Source: Bacillus sp. UNC41MFS5
GTDB lineage: Bacteria > Bacillota > Bacilli > Bacillales_B > DSM-18226
Length of the DNA stretch: 64,000 nt
NCBI RefSeq assembly: GCF_000686805.1
Contig: NZ_JMLP01000016.1
Location: 1-64,000 of the forward strand
Direction of reading: 5' to 3'
The translations under genes were made by a program, and so were the position numbers. This document shows positions 29,502 to 39,265 of this stretch, piece after piece. Within the stretch, counting starts at the first letter, position 1. The number at the start of each line of letters is the position of its first letter. The notes under the pieces were generated by a model that saw only the letters and a program-made list of their open reading frames with translations, did no database searches and was not told the origin of the DNA.

Positions 29502-30725
29502 ATGAATAGCAAGTATTGGTTAAAGAATGCACATATAGAAACAGGGTATAATGTAGAAAATGGAAGAGCTGTAGGAACTATGACTGAGATGTGTCATTTA
29601 TTAATAGAGGATGGGAAAATTTCAAAAATAATAAAACCTTCTGAGCCATTTGAATTTGGGTTACCTGTAATAGATGCAAAAGGAATGCTTTTGCTTCCTT
29701 CTTTCATCGAAAAGCATGTACACCTTGATAAAACCTATATGGGTGATCAATGGCGTGCTTGTATCCCAGCTTCAGGCGTAATTGAACGCTGTGATATAGA
29801 AAAGAATATGCTAGCTTCTATCTCATCTAGCACACAAAAACGTGCTGAAGCCTTGCTTGAAGTATTACTATCATACGGATCCACCCATGTCAGAACGCAC
29901 GTTGATATATATCCTGAGGTGAAATTGCAAAATTTAGAAGGTGTTCAGTACGCTCTAGAATCCTATTCTAATAAAATAAGCTCTGAAATTGTTGCGTTTG
30001 CCCAGCATGGCTTGCTCCGTCCAGGAACAGTAGAGCTTGTAAGAGATGCCTTGAGAAATGGGGCAGGGATTGTCGGAGCTGTCGATCCAGCAACGGTCGA
30101 CAATAATATTGAAGCATCATTGGTACAGTTAATGGATTTAGCAGTTGAAGGTGATGCCGATATTGATTTGCATTTACATGATCCTGGTCACTTAGGTACT
30201 TTCACGATGAAACGTCTTGCCTATTTAACGAAGCAAGCAGGATGGGAAGGAAGAGTAGCAATCAGTCATGCCTTTGGGCTTGGAGATGTAACAAGAGAAG
30301 AAGCCATAGAAATAGCAGAGTTATTAAGGGAGGCAGGTATTTCAATTGTTACGAGCCTCCCAATTGGTAGAAACATTCCTCCAGTAAGCCTGCTATCAGA
30401 ATGTGGTGTTAATGTGGCCATAGGAAACGATAATATTTTTGATTCATGGTGGCCGACTGGAAATGGAGATGTTCTTGAAAGGGTTGGCCGCCTAATTGAA
30501 CGGTGTCGATGGACAGATGAAGTTTCTCTCTCTCAAGCATTAAAATATATTACTGGTGGTTTGACGCCTTTAGACAGAGATGGCAGAAAGCAATGGCCAA
30601 AAGAAGGGGATGCAGCCAATATGATTTTAGTAGAAGCAAGTTGCTCTGCCGAAGTTGTTGCCAGACGGTCAAACCGTAAGGCAGTCTTTTATCAAGGTAA
30701 CTTGGTTTCAGGTTCCATTAGCTAG
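29502..30725 (+). CDS. CodA-like metal-dependent amidohydrolase/deaminase, paralogue 1
   Basis: A 407-residue amidohydrolase of the cytosine-deaminase group. Metal and substrate positions can be matched to E. coli CodA: H72-x-H74 (EKHVHLDK), Q168 in AFAQHG, H224 in LHLHD, H256 in ISHAFG and D310 in IGNDN. The catalytic CodA Glu217 corresponds to D227 here. That change, kept in all three paralogues of the window, suggests a different substrate from cytosine. It follows binding-protein gene 1 by 78 bases in the same direction. The convergent permease gene ends 28 bases further on. Confidence 0.82.
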   Translation: MNSKYWLKNAHIETGYNVENGRAVGTMTEMCHLLIEDGKISKIIKPSEPFEFGLPVIDAKGMLLLPSFIEKHVHLDKTYMGDQWRACIPASGVIERCDIEKNMLASISSSTQKRAEALLEVLLSYGSTHVRTHVDIYPEVKLQNLEGVQYALESYSNKISSEIVAFAQHGLLRPGTVELVRDALRNGAGIVGAVDPATVDNNIEASLVQLMDLAVEGDADIDLHLHDPGHLGTFTMKRLAYLTKQAGWEGRVAISHAFGLGDVTREEAIEIAELLREAGISIVTSLPIGRNIPPVSLLSECGVNVAIGNDNIFDSWWPTGNGDVLERVGRLIERCRWTDEVSLSQALKYITGGLTPLDRDGRKQWPKEGDAANMILVEASCSAEVVARRSNRKAVFYQGNLVSGSIS

Positions 30726-30735
30726 ATATTAATAG

Positions 30736-30768
30736 AAAAGGGGGATGAAAACATCATCTCCCTTTTGT
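30736..30768. terminator. Bidirectional terminator between convergent genes
   Basis: AAAAGGGGGATGA pairs with TCATCTCCCTTTT around AAACA. The stem includes the stop codon of the minus-strand permease. Confidence 0.7.
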
Positions 30769-32226
30769 TATACTTGCCAAATCCTTATTTGTTCTACTGG
30801 CGTGTATCAGTTTATTCAAATAAATAAATAGTAAATATAGGCCGACTGAAACGATTATCCCAGTAAACCACGAAATATTATAAATCGGTTCAAGGATATC
30901 AATAAATCTACCAATCAAGCTAATAAACCCAGCGAATAGAGTGGTAAGCAGCGCAGGCCAGTTTACTCCGTTTGAGAAATGGCCCTTACTATTTGGAAAA
31001 TATAATTCTTGTAAATTGATTTCTCTTTTCTTGATAATAAAATAATCCGCAAGCATCACACCAATTACAGGGCTTAACATTCCACCGACCATATTTAAAA
31101 AAGTAAAAATGCTTGTAGGGCTCTCCATCAGCTTCCAGGGCATAATTAGTAATCCTATAATGGTACCAATGAAGGCACCAGATTTAAAGTTTAATCTTTT
31201 CGGGGATAAGGAGGCCAGTTGATACCCTGCAGGAATAATGTTACCTACAATGTTTACAGATAATGTCGTTAAACAAATGGTAAGTAGGGAAAGGACAATG
31301 GCAAATTTGCTATCAAATCGATTAATCACTTCAATTACATTCCAGATTGGAACTCCGAAAGCAATTTCAGACCCAACGATGATCGTAATACTTGCAACAG
31401 CAAACAATAAATAGGTAAGTAGAAGCCCAACAATTTGTCCGCATGACTGGGCTCTATTGGAGCGCGAATACCTGGTAACATCAGAAACGCTGAGTATTTG
31501 TGCCACCCATGTTGCTAATATCGCTGAAATACAGCTTAGGATAATCAAAGTACTATTTCCTTCTACACCTTTCCCGCTATAGTTTAAGATTGGGATAATT
31601 CCACCTGCTAAATTAATTGCCCAAATGGACATTCCGCCAAAAACGACAAATACCAATGGAGAGAGTAGCTTAGTTAACTTTCCTAAGGCATCTACCCCTG
31701 CAAAAATAAAAAAGACATGAATCATCCAAAAGAGGAGAAGGGATATAAAGTTGGCTAAAGATAATCCTAAAAAACTCCAATCTGCTCCTAGCGTTGGATA
31801 GGGCTCCCAAAATTCTGCAATTAAAATAGTTACGGCAAGGCTTCCAGCATACGTTTGCAGACCGAACCACATAATGGCTGCGATGATCCCCCTTAATACC
31901 CCTGGAATAATTGATCCTTTGCGACCAAAACTGGTACGGAGCAAGATGGAGAAAGGGATTCCATATTTCCCCCCTGCATGACCATTCAATGCCAACATTA
32001 CGGCAAGTATTATCGATGAAATCATAATGATAAAAAATACCTGCCATATGGATAATCCTAACGCAAAGAAACCGCCAATGGTAACATAGGATGGAACATT
32101 ATGAACCGAACCTATCCAAATGGAGAAGTAATGGCTAAACTTCCATGTTCTAGCTTCGAGTTTTGTTGGTAATAAATCTGTGTTATCCGAGAATGAATTA
32201 TCAAGGATGACTTGCTTTTCTCCCAA
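30754..32226 (-). CDS. NCS1 permease, PucI-like (allantoin/hydantoin-type)
   Basis: A 490-residue symporter with about 12 membrane helices. It resembles Bacillus PucI (allantoin permease) more than cytosine permease. Landmarks are TWKFSHYFSIWIGSVHNVPS, ALNGHAGGKYGIPF, SVSDVTRYSRSNRAQS and ADYFIIKKREINLQELYF, each with a close PucI counterpart. The TTG start has GGAGGG 8 bases upstream. It is the last gene of a minus-strand unit, sensor kinase, response regulator, SSS symporter and NCS1 permease, so the two-component system probably controls its own transporters. The substrate is likely a ureide or hydantoin-like compound. Confidence 0.85.
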   Translation of the reverse strand: MGEKQVILDNSFSDNTDLLPTKLEARTWKFSHYFSIWIGSVHNVPSYVTIGGFFALGLSIWQVFFIIMISSIILAVMLALNGHAGGKYGIPFSILLRTSFGRKGSIIPGVLRGIIAAIMWFGLQTYAGSLAVTILIAEFWEPYPTLGADWSFLGLSLANFISLLLFWMIHVFFIFAGVDALGKLTKLLSPLVFVVFGGMSIWAINLAGGIIPILNYSGKGVEGNSTLIILSCISAILATWVAQILSVSDVTRYSRSNRAQSCGQIVGLLLTYLLFAVASITIIVGSEIAFGVPIWNVIEVINRFDSKFAIVLSLLTICLTTLSVNIVGNIIPAGYQLASLSPKRLNFKSGAFIGTIIGLLIMPWKLMESPTSIFTFLNMVGGMLSPVIGVMLADYFIIKKREINLQELYFPNSKGHFSNGVNWPALLTTLFAGFISLIGRFIDILEPIYNISWFTGIIVSVGLYLLFIYLNKLIHASRTNKDLASITKGR

Positions 32227-32249
32227 TGCTGCTTCCCTCCAATCTTCTA

Positions 32250-33554
32250 TTAATGCATTATCCTAGTGGATACTGTTTGGAAAATAAAAACCAATAGACA
32301 AACAACACCAGAAATAATGAAGCTTATCCAGATGATCGTTAAGTTATTATTCATCGGAATAAATATATAGCCGCCCAAGGCACCAATCAAAGAGGAAAAG
32401 GGGATGATTGCTGGAATCGATTTGTTACTTAGAATCGTAAATAACATCGGTACAATGATGGCAGCGTATATATTCCCAGAGAAAAACAATAATTGTAGCG
32501 GAGTAGGTTTAAAAATACTCACGATTATTAGTAAACATATACAAATACTTCCTGAAAAAATATAAGTGAATTTCCATCTTTCATGGTCAGATAAAGGACG
32601 AAATAATTCAATAATATTTTTTACAACCAAGGAAGTCGTCGCATGTAGCTCTGCACTAATTGCTGACGAAATCGCACTAAAGCAAAATAAAACAAATAAA
32701 ACAATTAGCATGGTTGATTGTATTTTATCAACAAGTTCAAACAGTAACGAATAAATATCTTTATAGCTTCTGCCAAACATAATAATCATTAGCAGGGAGG
32801 TTAGAGCTAGTGGGATTGTAGCCCATATTACTCCTGCTAGAGTAAAGGTCATTTGAACTTTTTCCTTTTTGATGATAAATAGTCTCTGCCATGTTGCTCG
32901 ATCAATTATGACCTGTCCGAAGCCAATCAAAATCGCTGTGGAAATAAACCAAATCGAATCTGTATTTTTATAGAATAAAATATAAGGATGAAAAAGTTTA
33001 ATCCCTTCATAAACAGGATGGACACCTTCCTGAATATAAAAATAGACAGGAATGACTAAAACAGCGCCGAAGATCAATGAGACATTAACACCTGATAACT
33101 GGTGCAGCCGCTGCATTCCACCAACACCGCCTACAAAAAAACAAAAGCCTAAAAACAATAGCATTCCTATAAACACAGGCATTGGGAACAGAATATGAAT
33201 GAGGATTCCTGCTCCCATTGCTTGGATAAATAAGGAATGCAGGCTGGTAATGAGAAGAATTGTAATGACATACCAGTAGCCGCTTGGTGATAATTTTTTT
33301 CTCAGTACATCTCCAATCGTTTGCTCATCTGGAAATTTTTCTCTAATGAATTTGGCTAAAAATCCAAACAATATGAGCGCTAAAGCCCCCATTAAAGAAT
33401 AGCCAATTCCACCAGTTAATCCGTATTTAATCAATGTTTCTGGAGAAGAGAGGATCGTATTGCCAGTTATCCACCTCGCTAATAGACTAACAACCCCAAA
33501 GCTTACCCCCAATTTAATCGCACCGCTTATATATAATTGATAAGATCTATTCAA
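32250..33554 (-). CDS. Sodium:solute symporter (SSS) family transporter
   Basis: A membrane protein of 434 residues with about 11-12 hydrophobic helices and the SSS landmarks GGVGGMQRLHQLSG and FGQVIIDRATWQRLF; the latter corresponds to the conserved loop of urea/proline/pantothenate symporters. It starts with TTG and overlaps the response-regulator stop by four bases (TTGA), so the two are translationally coupled. The coupling suggests that the transporter and signalling pair act together. The substrate is unknown; a small nitrogen compound fits the context. Confidence 0.8.
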   Translation of the reverse strand: MNRSYQLYISGAIKLGVSFGVVSLLARWITGNTILSSPETLIKYGLTGGIGYSLMGALALILFGFLAKFIREKFPDEQTIGDVLRKKLSPSGYWYVITILLITSLHSLFIQAMGAGILIHILFPMPVFIGMLLFLGFCFFVGGVGGMQRLHQLSGVNVSLIFGAVLVIPVYFYIQEGVHPVYEGIKLFHPYILFYKNTDSIWFISTAILIGFGQVIIDRATWQRLFIIKKEKVQMTFTLAGVIWATIPLALTSLLMIIMFGRSYKDIYSLLFELVDKIQSTMLIVLFVLFCFSAISSAISAELHATTSLVVKNIIELFRPLSDHERWKFTYIFSGSICICLLIIVSIFKPTPLQLLFFSGNIYAAIIVPMLFTILSNKSIPAIIPFSSLIGALGGYIFIPMNNNLTIIWISFIISGVVCLLVFIFQTVSTRIMH

Positions 33555-34243
33555 CGGTATGTCTCCTTTAATCGATAGTCACTCGGTGATTGTCCAGTCA
33601 ATTTCCGAAAGATTTGACTAAAGTAATGCTGGCTATTGAATCCACATCTTTCTGAAATCGTGCTAATGCTTAAATCAGGATGATTAATTAACATTTTTTG
33701 AGCTTCCTTTAAACGATAATCATTTAAATATTCAGAGAAGCCCATCCCTACTTCTTCGTGAAATTTTCTGCTTAAATAGGCAGGGTTAATGTGAATCTTT
33801 GAAGCTAAATAATTTAATGTTAATTTTTCACTATATTCCTGATGGATAATTTGTAAGGCGTTTACGATTTGCTCCGTATATCGTCCCAACCGCTCATACC
33901 TGCTTAATACGTTCAAAAGCTCTTCTTCAATGACAGGCTTCGTAATATAATCAACAACCCCAATTCTTATCGAGATTTGAGCATATTCAAAATTCTGAAA
34001 AGCAGTAACCATGATAATATCCATTGAATAAGAGCGTGTGAGTTCCATCGCTAATTCCAAACCTGATTTACCTGGAAGTTGGATATCAAGAAATGCTAGA
34101 AAGATTTCATGTTCTTTGATGATTTGAATGGCTTGTGAAGCATCTAGAGCCTTAAAAAACTTCCAGTTTGGAAACTTTTTTTGAATTAAATATTCGAGCA
34201 GTTCTAATTCAAGTGGTTCATCATCAACTAAAAGAATATTCAT
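33551..34243 (-). CDS. Response regulator, YesN/AraC type
   Basis: A 230-residue response regulator. The receiver domain (1-120) has the acidic pair DDE at 7-9, the phospho-acceptor D53 in FLDIQLPG, Thr in MVTAF and Lys in ITKP. The C-terminal 100 residues are an AraC-type double helix-turn-helix (LNYLASKIHINPAYLSRKF and ISTISERCGFNSQHYFSQIF). The linker between them is unusually short for the YesN group. It pairs with the histidine kinase 13 bases upstream and is coupled to the SSS gene. Likely targets are its own operon and the divergent dpp/binding-protein promoters at about 39000-39265. Confidence 0.88.
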   Translation of the reverse strand: MNILLVDDEPLELELLEYLIQKKFPNWKFFKALDASQAIQIIKEHEIFLAFLDIQLPGKSGLELAMELTRSYSMDIIMVTAFQNFEYAQISIRIGVVDYITKPVIEEELLNVLSRYERLGRYTEQIVNALQIIHQEYSEKLTLNYLASKIHINPAYLSRKFHEEVGMGFSEYLNDYRLKEAQKMLINHPDLSISTISERCGFNSQHYFSQIFRKLTGQSPSDYRLKETYR

Positions 34244-34256
34244 TTGGATGCACCTC

Positions 34257-34997
34257 CTATCCTAGTACAAATGGGAAAACAGCTAAAACACTGGTACCGT
34301 CTTCTGAAGGTATTAAGTTTACTGAAGTCTGATCTCCTGGAAAGAGAAGATCAAGCCTTTTTGCAATATTATCTAAACCAAGTCCATCTTTATGAGATTG
34401 GACCACCTGTCCTTCTAAGGCATTGTTCCAGACAGTTACATAAACTTCCTTCTCGTTCTTTTCAATGATTATTTTTAAAAACGCATCACCAATATGTCTG
34501 TCAAATGAATGCTTAAAGGCGTTCTCGACAAGAGTTTGAATTAAAAAAGGGATGATCACAGCCTGTCCTACTGTTGAATCCATGGATATTTCGTAATGAA
34601 GTCTGTCTCGAAACCTTATTTTTTGTATTTCCAAATAATAATTAATATAGGATAATTCCTCATTAATTGTTATTAAAGGTGTATTTGTCTTATATTTAAA
34701 CTTAAGCAATCTTGAAAGGGTCTCAATCGAGTGAATTAATTCTGTTTTTCTCTCTAATCTTGCAAGGCTTAAAATGGAATTTAATGTATTAAAGAGGAAA
34801 TGTGGTTGGATTTCCTGATTTAATTGATTATAAAGGGCTGTTTGCAGTTCTTTCTCGAGAGCAATTTCTCGTGTTTGCTTTTCTAAAAGATCAATTCGTT
34901 TTTCAAATATAAACAAAAACAGCAAAGTAAATGCACCTAGTAAAGGGGCTAAGACACATAGCATAATGTAGATGGAGAAAGCTTCAATATTAAGCAT
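34257..34997 (-). CDS. Minimal sensor histidine kinase, LytS/YesM type
   Basis: A kinase of 246 residues. The start at 34997 is used because AAAGGAGA lies 10 bases upstream; the open frame extends to 35132 but would then overlap the ATPase gene. After a short N-terminus there is one hydrophobic helix (about 5-32), then a coiled-coil-like linker. The His-kinase box follows (QEIQPHFLFNTLNSIL, phospho-acceptor His about 64), then the N box LVENAFKHS and the G box GLGLDNIAKRL. It has no extracellular sensor domain, unlike YesM. Signal input may therefore come from a partner membrane protein such as the SSS symporter. That is an inference. Confidence 0.83.
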   Translation of the reverse strand: MLNIEAFSIYIMLCVLAPLLGAFTLLFLFIFEKRIDLLEKQTREIALEKELQTALYNQLNQEIQPHFLFNTLNSILSLARLERKTELIHSIETLSRLLKFKYKTNTPLITINEELSYINYYLEIQKIRFRDRLHYEISMDSTVGQAVIIPFLIQTLVENAFKHSFDRHIGDAFLKIIIEKNEKEVYVTVWNNALEGQVVQSHKDGLGLDNIAKRLDLLFPGDQTSVNLIPSEDGTSVLAVFPFVLG

Positions 34998-35026
34998 TAA
35001 ACGAGATTCTCCTTTAGATGTAGAAA

Positions 35027-35056
35027 AAGGGAGTCTAGAAATACTCCCTTTATTAA
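35027..35056 (-). terminator. Terminator of the dpp operon
   Basis: On the minus strand AAAGGGAGTA pairs with the ACTCCCTTT side and is followed by TTCT. It separates dppF from the sensor kinase gene. Confidence 0.65.
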
Positions 35057-35094
35057 TATGATATTTTATAAAGTTTTTTATTTCTATTATAAAT

Positions 35095-36090
35095 TTATAG
35101 CGAAAGTTGTTCTGCAAAATGGCAGCTGACAAAATGATTCACAGCTAATTTTCTTAAGGCAGGTTCCTCTAATTTACACTTCTCCGTCGCAAACGGACAG
35201 CGGGTATGGAAACGGCATCCGCTAGGAGGGTCAATAGGGGAAGGGACATCTCCTTTTAAAATGACACGTTCCCTTTTTAGGACTGGATTAGGTACCGGAA
35301 TTGATGATAACAATGCCTTTGTATATGGATGAAGCGGTGAATCGAATAGATCCTTTTTGTCAGCAATCTCAACGATTTTTCCTAAATACATAACCATTAC
35401 TCGGTCAGAGATATGTCTTACTACACTCAAATCGTGTGAGATGAATAAAAAGGTAAGCTGAAATTGATTTTGTAGTTTTTTTAATAGATTTAGGATTTGG
35501 GCTTGGATGGAAACATCCAAAGCAGATACTGCTTCGTCACAAATAATTAATTTAGGATCGACTGCAAGTGCACGGGCAATCCCAATTCGCTGCCGCTGCC
35601 CTCCACTAAATTCATGGGGATAGCGATCAAGTGCTTCTTGTGGTAAACCGACATATCCCAATAATTCCAGCATTCTTTCCATCCTTTTCGGTTTTTCGAC
35701 AACATTTTGAATGGCCATTGCTTCATTTAGAATCTGCTTTACCGTTTGACGGGGGTTAAGGGAGGCAAAGGGATCTTGGAAAATCACTTGCAAGTCTCCT
35801 CTTAGCTTTCGCAACTCTTTATTATTGAGGCTTAGAATGTCTTTACCAGAGTAATATACATTTCCGTCTGTTGGTTCATCGAGCCGTAAAATCGCTCGTC
35901 CTGTAGTTGATTTACCGCAGCCTGATTCCCCAACAATACTTAGTGTTTCTCCTTCGTATAGGTGAAAAGAAACGTCATCAACTGCTTTTACAAATGCTTT
36001 AGGTTTAAAAATGGAGTCTGATTTAACAGGGAAATATTGTTTCAAATGGTCCACTTTTAACAATACTTTTTTTTCAGTACCAATAACCAT
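35095..36090 (-). CDS. Oligopeptide-type ABC transporter ATPase (DppF-like)
   Basis: One of the two ATPases of a DppBCDF-type importer. The 331 residues contain Walker [10 protein letters not shown], the signature [15 protein letters not shown], Walker [13 protein letters not shown] and the C-terminal oligopeptide-transporter tail with [14 protein letters not shown]. It is the last gene of the minus-strand operon dppC-dppB-dppD-dppF and shares its first base with the end of dppD. The operon encodes no binding protein; the two lipoproteins at 27858 and 39266 are the obvious partners. Confidence 0.9.
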   Translation of the reverse strand: MVIGTEKKVLLKVDHLKQYFPVKSDSIFKPKAFVKAVDDVSFHLYEGETLSIVGESGCGKSTTGRAILRLDEPTDGNVYYSGKDILSLNNKELRKLRGDLQVIFQDPFASLNPRQTVKQILNEAMAIQNVVEKPKRMERMLELLGYVGLPQEALDRYPHEFSGGQRQRIGIARALAVDPKLIICDEAVSALDVSIQAQILNLLKKLQNQFQLTFLFISHDLSVVRHISDRVMVMYLGKIVEIADKKDLFDSPLHPYTKALLSSIPVPNPVLKRERVILKGDVPSPIDPPSGCRFHTRCPFATEKCKLEEPALRKLAVNHFVSCHFAEQLSL

Positions 36091-37112
36091 TATTTAACAA
36101 CCCCCTCTTTTTCCACATGGTTGGTCCATTCGTCAGTGTACATCCAACAACGAACCTTAACCCCATCATTTTGTTCTATTAAATCAGGCTTCTGCAAGTG
36201 ACACAAAGGTTTTTGATAGGGGCACCTTGAAGCAAAACGGCAGCCTGTCGGTAAATTATACGGACTTGGTACACTCCCTTCGATCGTTTGCAATTGTTCT
36301 TGGTCCTCATAGATCTTCGGTAAAGAATTTAACAATCCTTGTGTATAAGGATGCTTTGGATTTGTAAAAATCTTTTCAGTTGGCGCATGTTCAATGATAT
36401 TGCCGGCATACATAACGGCAACTTTATCACATGTTTCAGAAACAACCCCTAAATCATGTGTAATCATAATAACGCCCATACCTATCTTTTTTTGTAAATT
36501 TTTAATTAGCTCTAATATTTGAGCTTGAATGGTTACATCTAAGGCTGTTGTTGGTTCGTCGGCAATTAACACTTCCGGAGTACAGGCAAGTGCCATCGCA
36601 ATCATTACACGCTGGCGCATACCGCCGCTTAATTGAAATGGTTCTTGTTTTGCCCTTTTTTCAGGAGAAGGTATTCCCACAAGCTTAAGCATTTCAACTG
36701 CCTGATTCCACGCTTCCTTTTTTCTCATTGATTGATGTAATCTTAATGCTTCAGCAATTTGTTCTCCAACAGGAATAACGGGATTTAATGATGTCATCGG
36801 CTCTTGAAAAATCATCGAGATTTCGTTTCCGCGGATTTTCCTCATTTCATCCTCTGGAAGTGTGACTAAATCTTTCCCTTTATAAAGAACCTGCCCACCG
36901 GCAATTTTCCCCGGAGGAGAGGGGATCAGTCGTAATATGGAAAGCGATGTCATACTTTTTCCACAGCCCGATTCTCCGACGATTCCTAAAGTCTCGCCCT
37001 TTTGAAGGGTAAAGTCAATCCCGTCAACGGCTTTACTAATACCATGTTTTGTAAAGAAATGTGTTTTTAATCCCTTAACCTCTAAAATTGGACTATTTTT
37101 CTCACTCATCAT
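36090..37112 (-). CDS. Oligopeptide-type ABC transporter ATPase (DppD-like)
   Basis: The partner ATPase, 340 residues. It has Walker [12 protein letters not shown], the signature [15 protein letters not shown], Walker [13 protein letters not shown] and the Cys-rich tail [14 protein letters not shown], which in this subfamily can hold an iron-sulfur cluster. The start is one of two adjacent ATG codons after GGTGGTGAATA. It follows dppB by 13 bases. Peptide import is the family default, but several members carry nickel, opines or small heterocycles. Here the enzymes around it argue for a non-peptide nitrogen compound. Confidence 0.9.
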   Translation of the reverse strand: MMSEKNSPILEVKGLKTHFFTKHGISKAVDGIDFTLQKGETLGIVGESGCGKSMTSLSILRLIPSPPGKIAGGQVLYKGKDLVTLPEDEMRKIRGNEISMIFQEPMTSLNPVIPVGEQIAEALRLHQSMRKKEAWNQAVEMLKLVGIPSPEKRAKQEPFQLSGGMRQRVMIAMALACTPEVLIADEPTTALDVTIQAQILELIKNLQKKIGMGVIMITHDLGVVSETCDKVAVMYAGNIIEHAPTEKIFTNPKHPYTQGLLNSLPKIYEDQEQLQTIEGSVPSPYNLPTGCRFASRCPYQKPLCHLQKPDLIEQNDGVKVRCWMYTDEWTNHVEKEGVVK

Positions 37113-37125
37113 TATTCACCACCCG

Positions 37126-38046
37126 TTAATTTAGTTCAATTCGTTTATTAAAGAACCGATAGAATACGTCCACAAATAAGTTCACAATCACAAAGATAAG
37201 TGAGGCGGCTAAAACTCCCCCTTGCACCACTGGTAAATCCCGCATGCGGATCGCATCAACAATCATTCTGCCAAGTCCGTTAATCGCAAAGATGGATTCA
37301 ACTAATACGGTTCCGCCAAGAAGAGCACCAAACTGTAGTCCAACAACCGTAATGACTGGAATTAAGGCATTTCGTAATGCGTGCTTATATATAATGACAT
37401 GTTCACGCAGTCCTTTTGCTCGTGCAGTACGGATATAATCCTGCCTAATGACTTCAAGCATACTGGAACGAGTCATCCGAGCAACTATTGCTGCACCACC
37501 TGCTCCTAATGTTAGAGCAGGGAGGATGACGTGAAGAATACTATCCCAGCCTGCAACCGGAAGAATTTGTAGTTTTACGGAGAAAAAATACATCATCATT
37601 AAACCAAACCAAAAGCTCGGTAAGGAAATTCCAAGTAGGGCAACTAACATAACACTTGTATCTGTAAGTGAATAAGGTTTAATCGCTGAAATTATTCCCG
37701 CTGCCATTCCTAAAACGATGGTGATAAGGATACTAAAAAACGCTAACTCCATTGTAATTGGCAGTCTAACCATTATTTCATCAAGTACGGGCTGGCTATT
37801 CTTAAGTGAACTTCCCAAGTCTCCTTGAAAAACATTCAAAAGGTAGTCAAAATATTGCACCATTAATGGCCGGTTTAATCCCAATTGCTCGCGAATGGCA
37901 TTAACTGTTTCTTTTGATGCTCCTTCACCTGCAAGCAAAACAGCAGGATCACCAGGAACTAATTGCATGATAAAAAATACGACAAAAGTTACCCCAATTA
38001 CGACTGGGATCGTTTGGATTAAACGGCGAAAAACAAACATCAACAT
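37126..38046 (-). CDS. Oligopeptide-type ABC transporter permease (DppB-like)
   Basis: A membrane permease of 306 residues with about six helices. The first helix (IPVVIGVTFVVFFIMQLVPG, ending in PGDP) is the DppB hallmark. The EAA loop that contacts the ATPases is YIRTARAKGLREHVIIYKHA, about residues 209-228. It lies between dppC and dppD in one operon. It forms the translocation path together with dppC. Confidence 0.9.
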   Translation of the reverse strand: MLMFVFRRLIQTIPVVIGVTFVVFFIMQLVPGDPAVLLAGEGASKETVNAIREQLGLNRPLMVQYFDYLLNVFQGDLGSSLKNSQPVLDEIMVRLPITMELAFFSILITIVLGMAAGIISAIKPYSLTDTSVMLVALLGISLPSFWFGLMMMYFFSVKLQILPVAGWDSILHVILPALTLGAGGAAIVARMTRSSMLEVIRQDYIRTARAKGLREHVIIYKHALRNALIPVITVVGLQFGALLGGTVLVESIFAINGLGRMIVDAIRMRDLPVVQGGVLAASLIFVIVNLFVDVFYRFFNKRIELN

Positions 38047-38069
38047 TATCTACTTACCTCCTTTAAAGG

Positions 38070-38972
38070 TTACTTTTTCATTCGTGGGTCAAAAGCATCG
38101 CGTAATCCATCACCAAAAATATTAAAACCTAAAACGAGGATAGAAATCGCTAAACCTGGGAAAATCGCAATGTATGGCGCAGAGAATAAGAAATCCCTTC
38201 CATTACTTAGCATTGTTCCCCATTCCGGAGAAGGGGGCTGTGCGCCAAGACCTAGGAACGATAAGCCAGCAGCTGATAAAATCGCCGTCGCAAGTCGTAA
38301 GGTTCCTTGGACAATAATTGGAGAAAGAATATTTGGTAAAATATGTTTAAAAATAATGATAAAATTATTTGCGCCAAGTGACCGAATGGCGTCAATATAC
38401 TCGAGACGTTTCACTTCTAACGTAGAACCGCGGACAATTCTGGCAAATAAAGGAACTGAAAATGCCCCAACCGCAATCGTAACATTAATCAGGCCAGGTC
38501 CTAGTGCGCTGATGATGGCTAAAGCTAGTAAGATTCCAGGGAAGGCGAGCATGACGTCCATCAATCGCATAATGAACGAATCAACCCATTTCCCATAATA
38601 CCCGGCAACTAATCCGAAAATAATTCCGAAAAATGCGCCAAAAGCTACAGCAGCAAAACCCACTCCCATCGAGAGTCTTGAGCCAAATAGTATGCGGCTT
38701 AAAATATCTCTACCTTTATCATCGGTTCCCATCCAGTGTTCACTACTAGGCGGTAGTAATTTATCTTCTAATATAATTTTATAGGGATCGTAGGGGGCTA
38801 AGAGCGGTGCAAATAATCCGATAAAAATGTAAAAAAGAATAATAATTGCACCGACCATCGCAGCTTTATTACCCATTAAAATAGAAAGGAATTCTTTCAA
38901 TTTAGATTGTTTCGGTAGATTAATTGTTTGTGTAATTACGATTGGATTTTCAGTGTTCACTTCAACTGACAT
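38070..38972 (-). CDS. Oligopeptide-type ABC transporter permease (DppC-like)
   Basis: The second permease, 300 residues. It has the N-terminal OppC_N helix (MVGAIIILFYIFIGLFAPLL), followed by the conserved HWMGTDDKGRDILSRILFGSR, and the EAA loop EYIDAIRSLGANNFIIIFKH. It is the first gene of the operon. About 290 bases separate it from the divergent binding-protein gene at 39266, a region likely to hold both promoters and the sites of the YesN-like regulator. Confidence 0.9.
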   Translation of the reverse strand: MSVEVNTENPIVITQTINLPKQSKLKEFLSILMGNKAAMVGAIIILFYIFIGLFAPLLAPYDPYKIILEDKLLPPSSEHWMGTDDKGRDILSRILFGSRLSMGVGFAAVAFGAFFGIIFGLVAGYYGKWVDSFIMRLMDVMLAFPGILLALAIISALGPGLINVTIAVGAFSVPLFARIVRGSTLEVKRLEYIDAIRSLGANNFIIIFKHILPNILSPIIVQGTLRLATAILSAAGLSFLGLGAQPPSPEWGTMLSNGRDFLFSAPYIAIFPGLAISILVLGFNIFGDGLRDAFDPRMKK

Positions 38973-39265
38973 GTAAAACCCTCCTTATTTTAATTTTTTT
39001 GAAAGATAAGCTGTCATTTCTGGTTGTTGTGGACCCCCTTCTAAACTTTCAAACTTTTTATGGATTATGTACAAATTATCAAAATTCGGTAAAAAGTAAA
39101 TGTTTTTTAAATAATGTGTCAATATAATTAAAATTTAAGTAAATATTCTGTAAATATTATTGTGGATTGTCTTTTATAATGCAGATATGTACCAGTGGAA
39201 GGATGGTGGATAACCGATTGAAAGGTCAGAATTTACAAAATAACATACTAGGGGAGCATGTAAAA

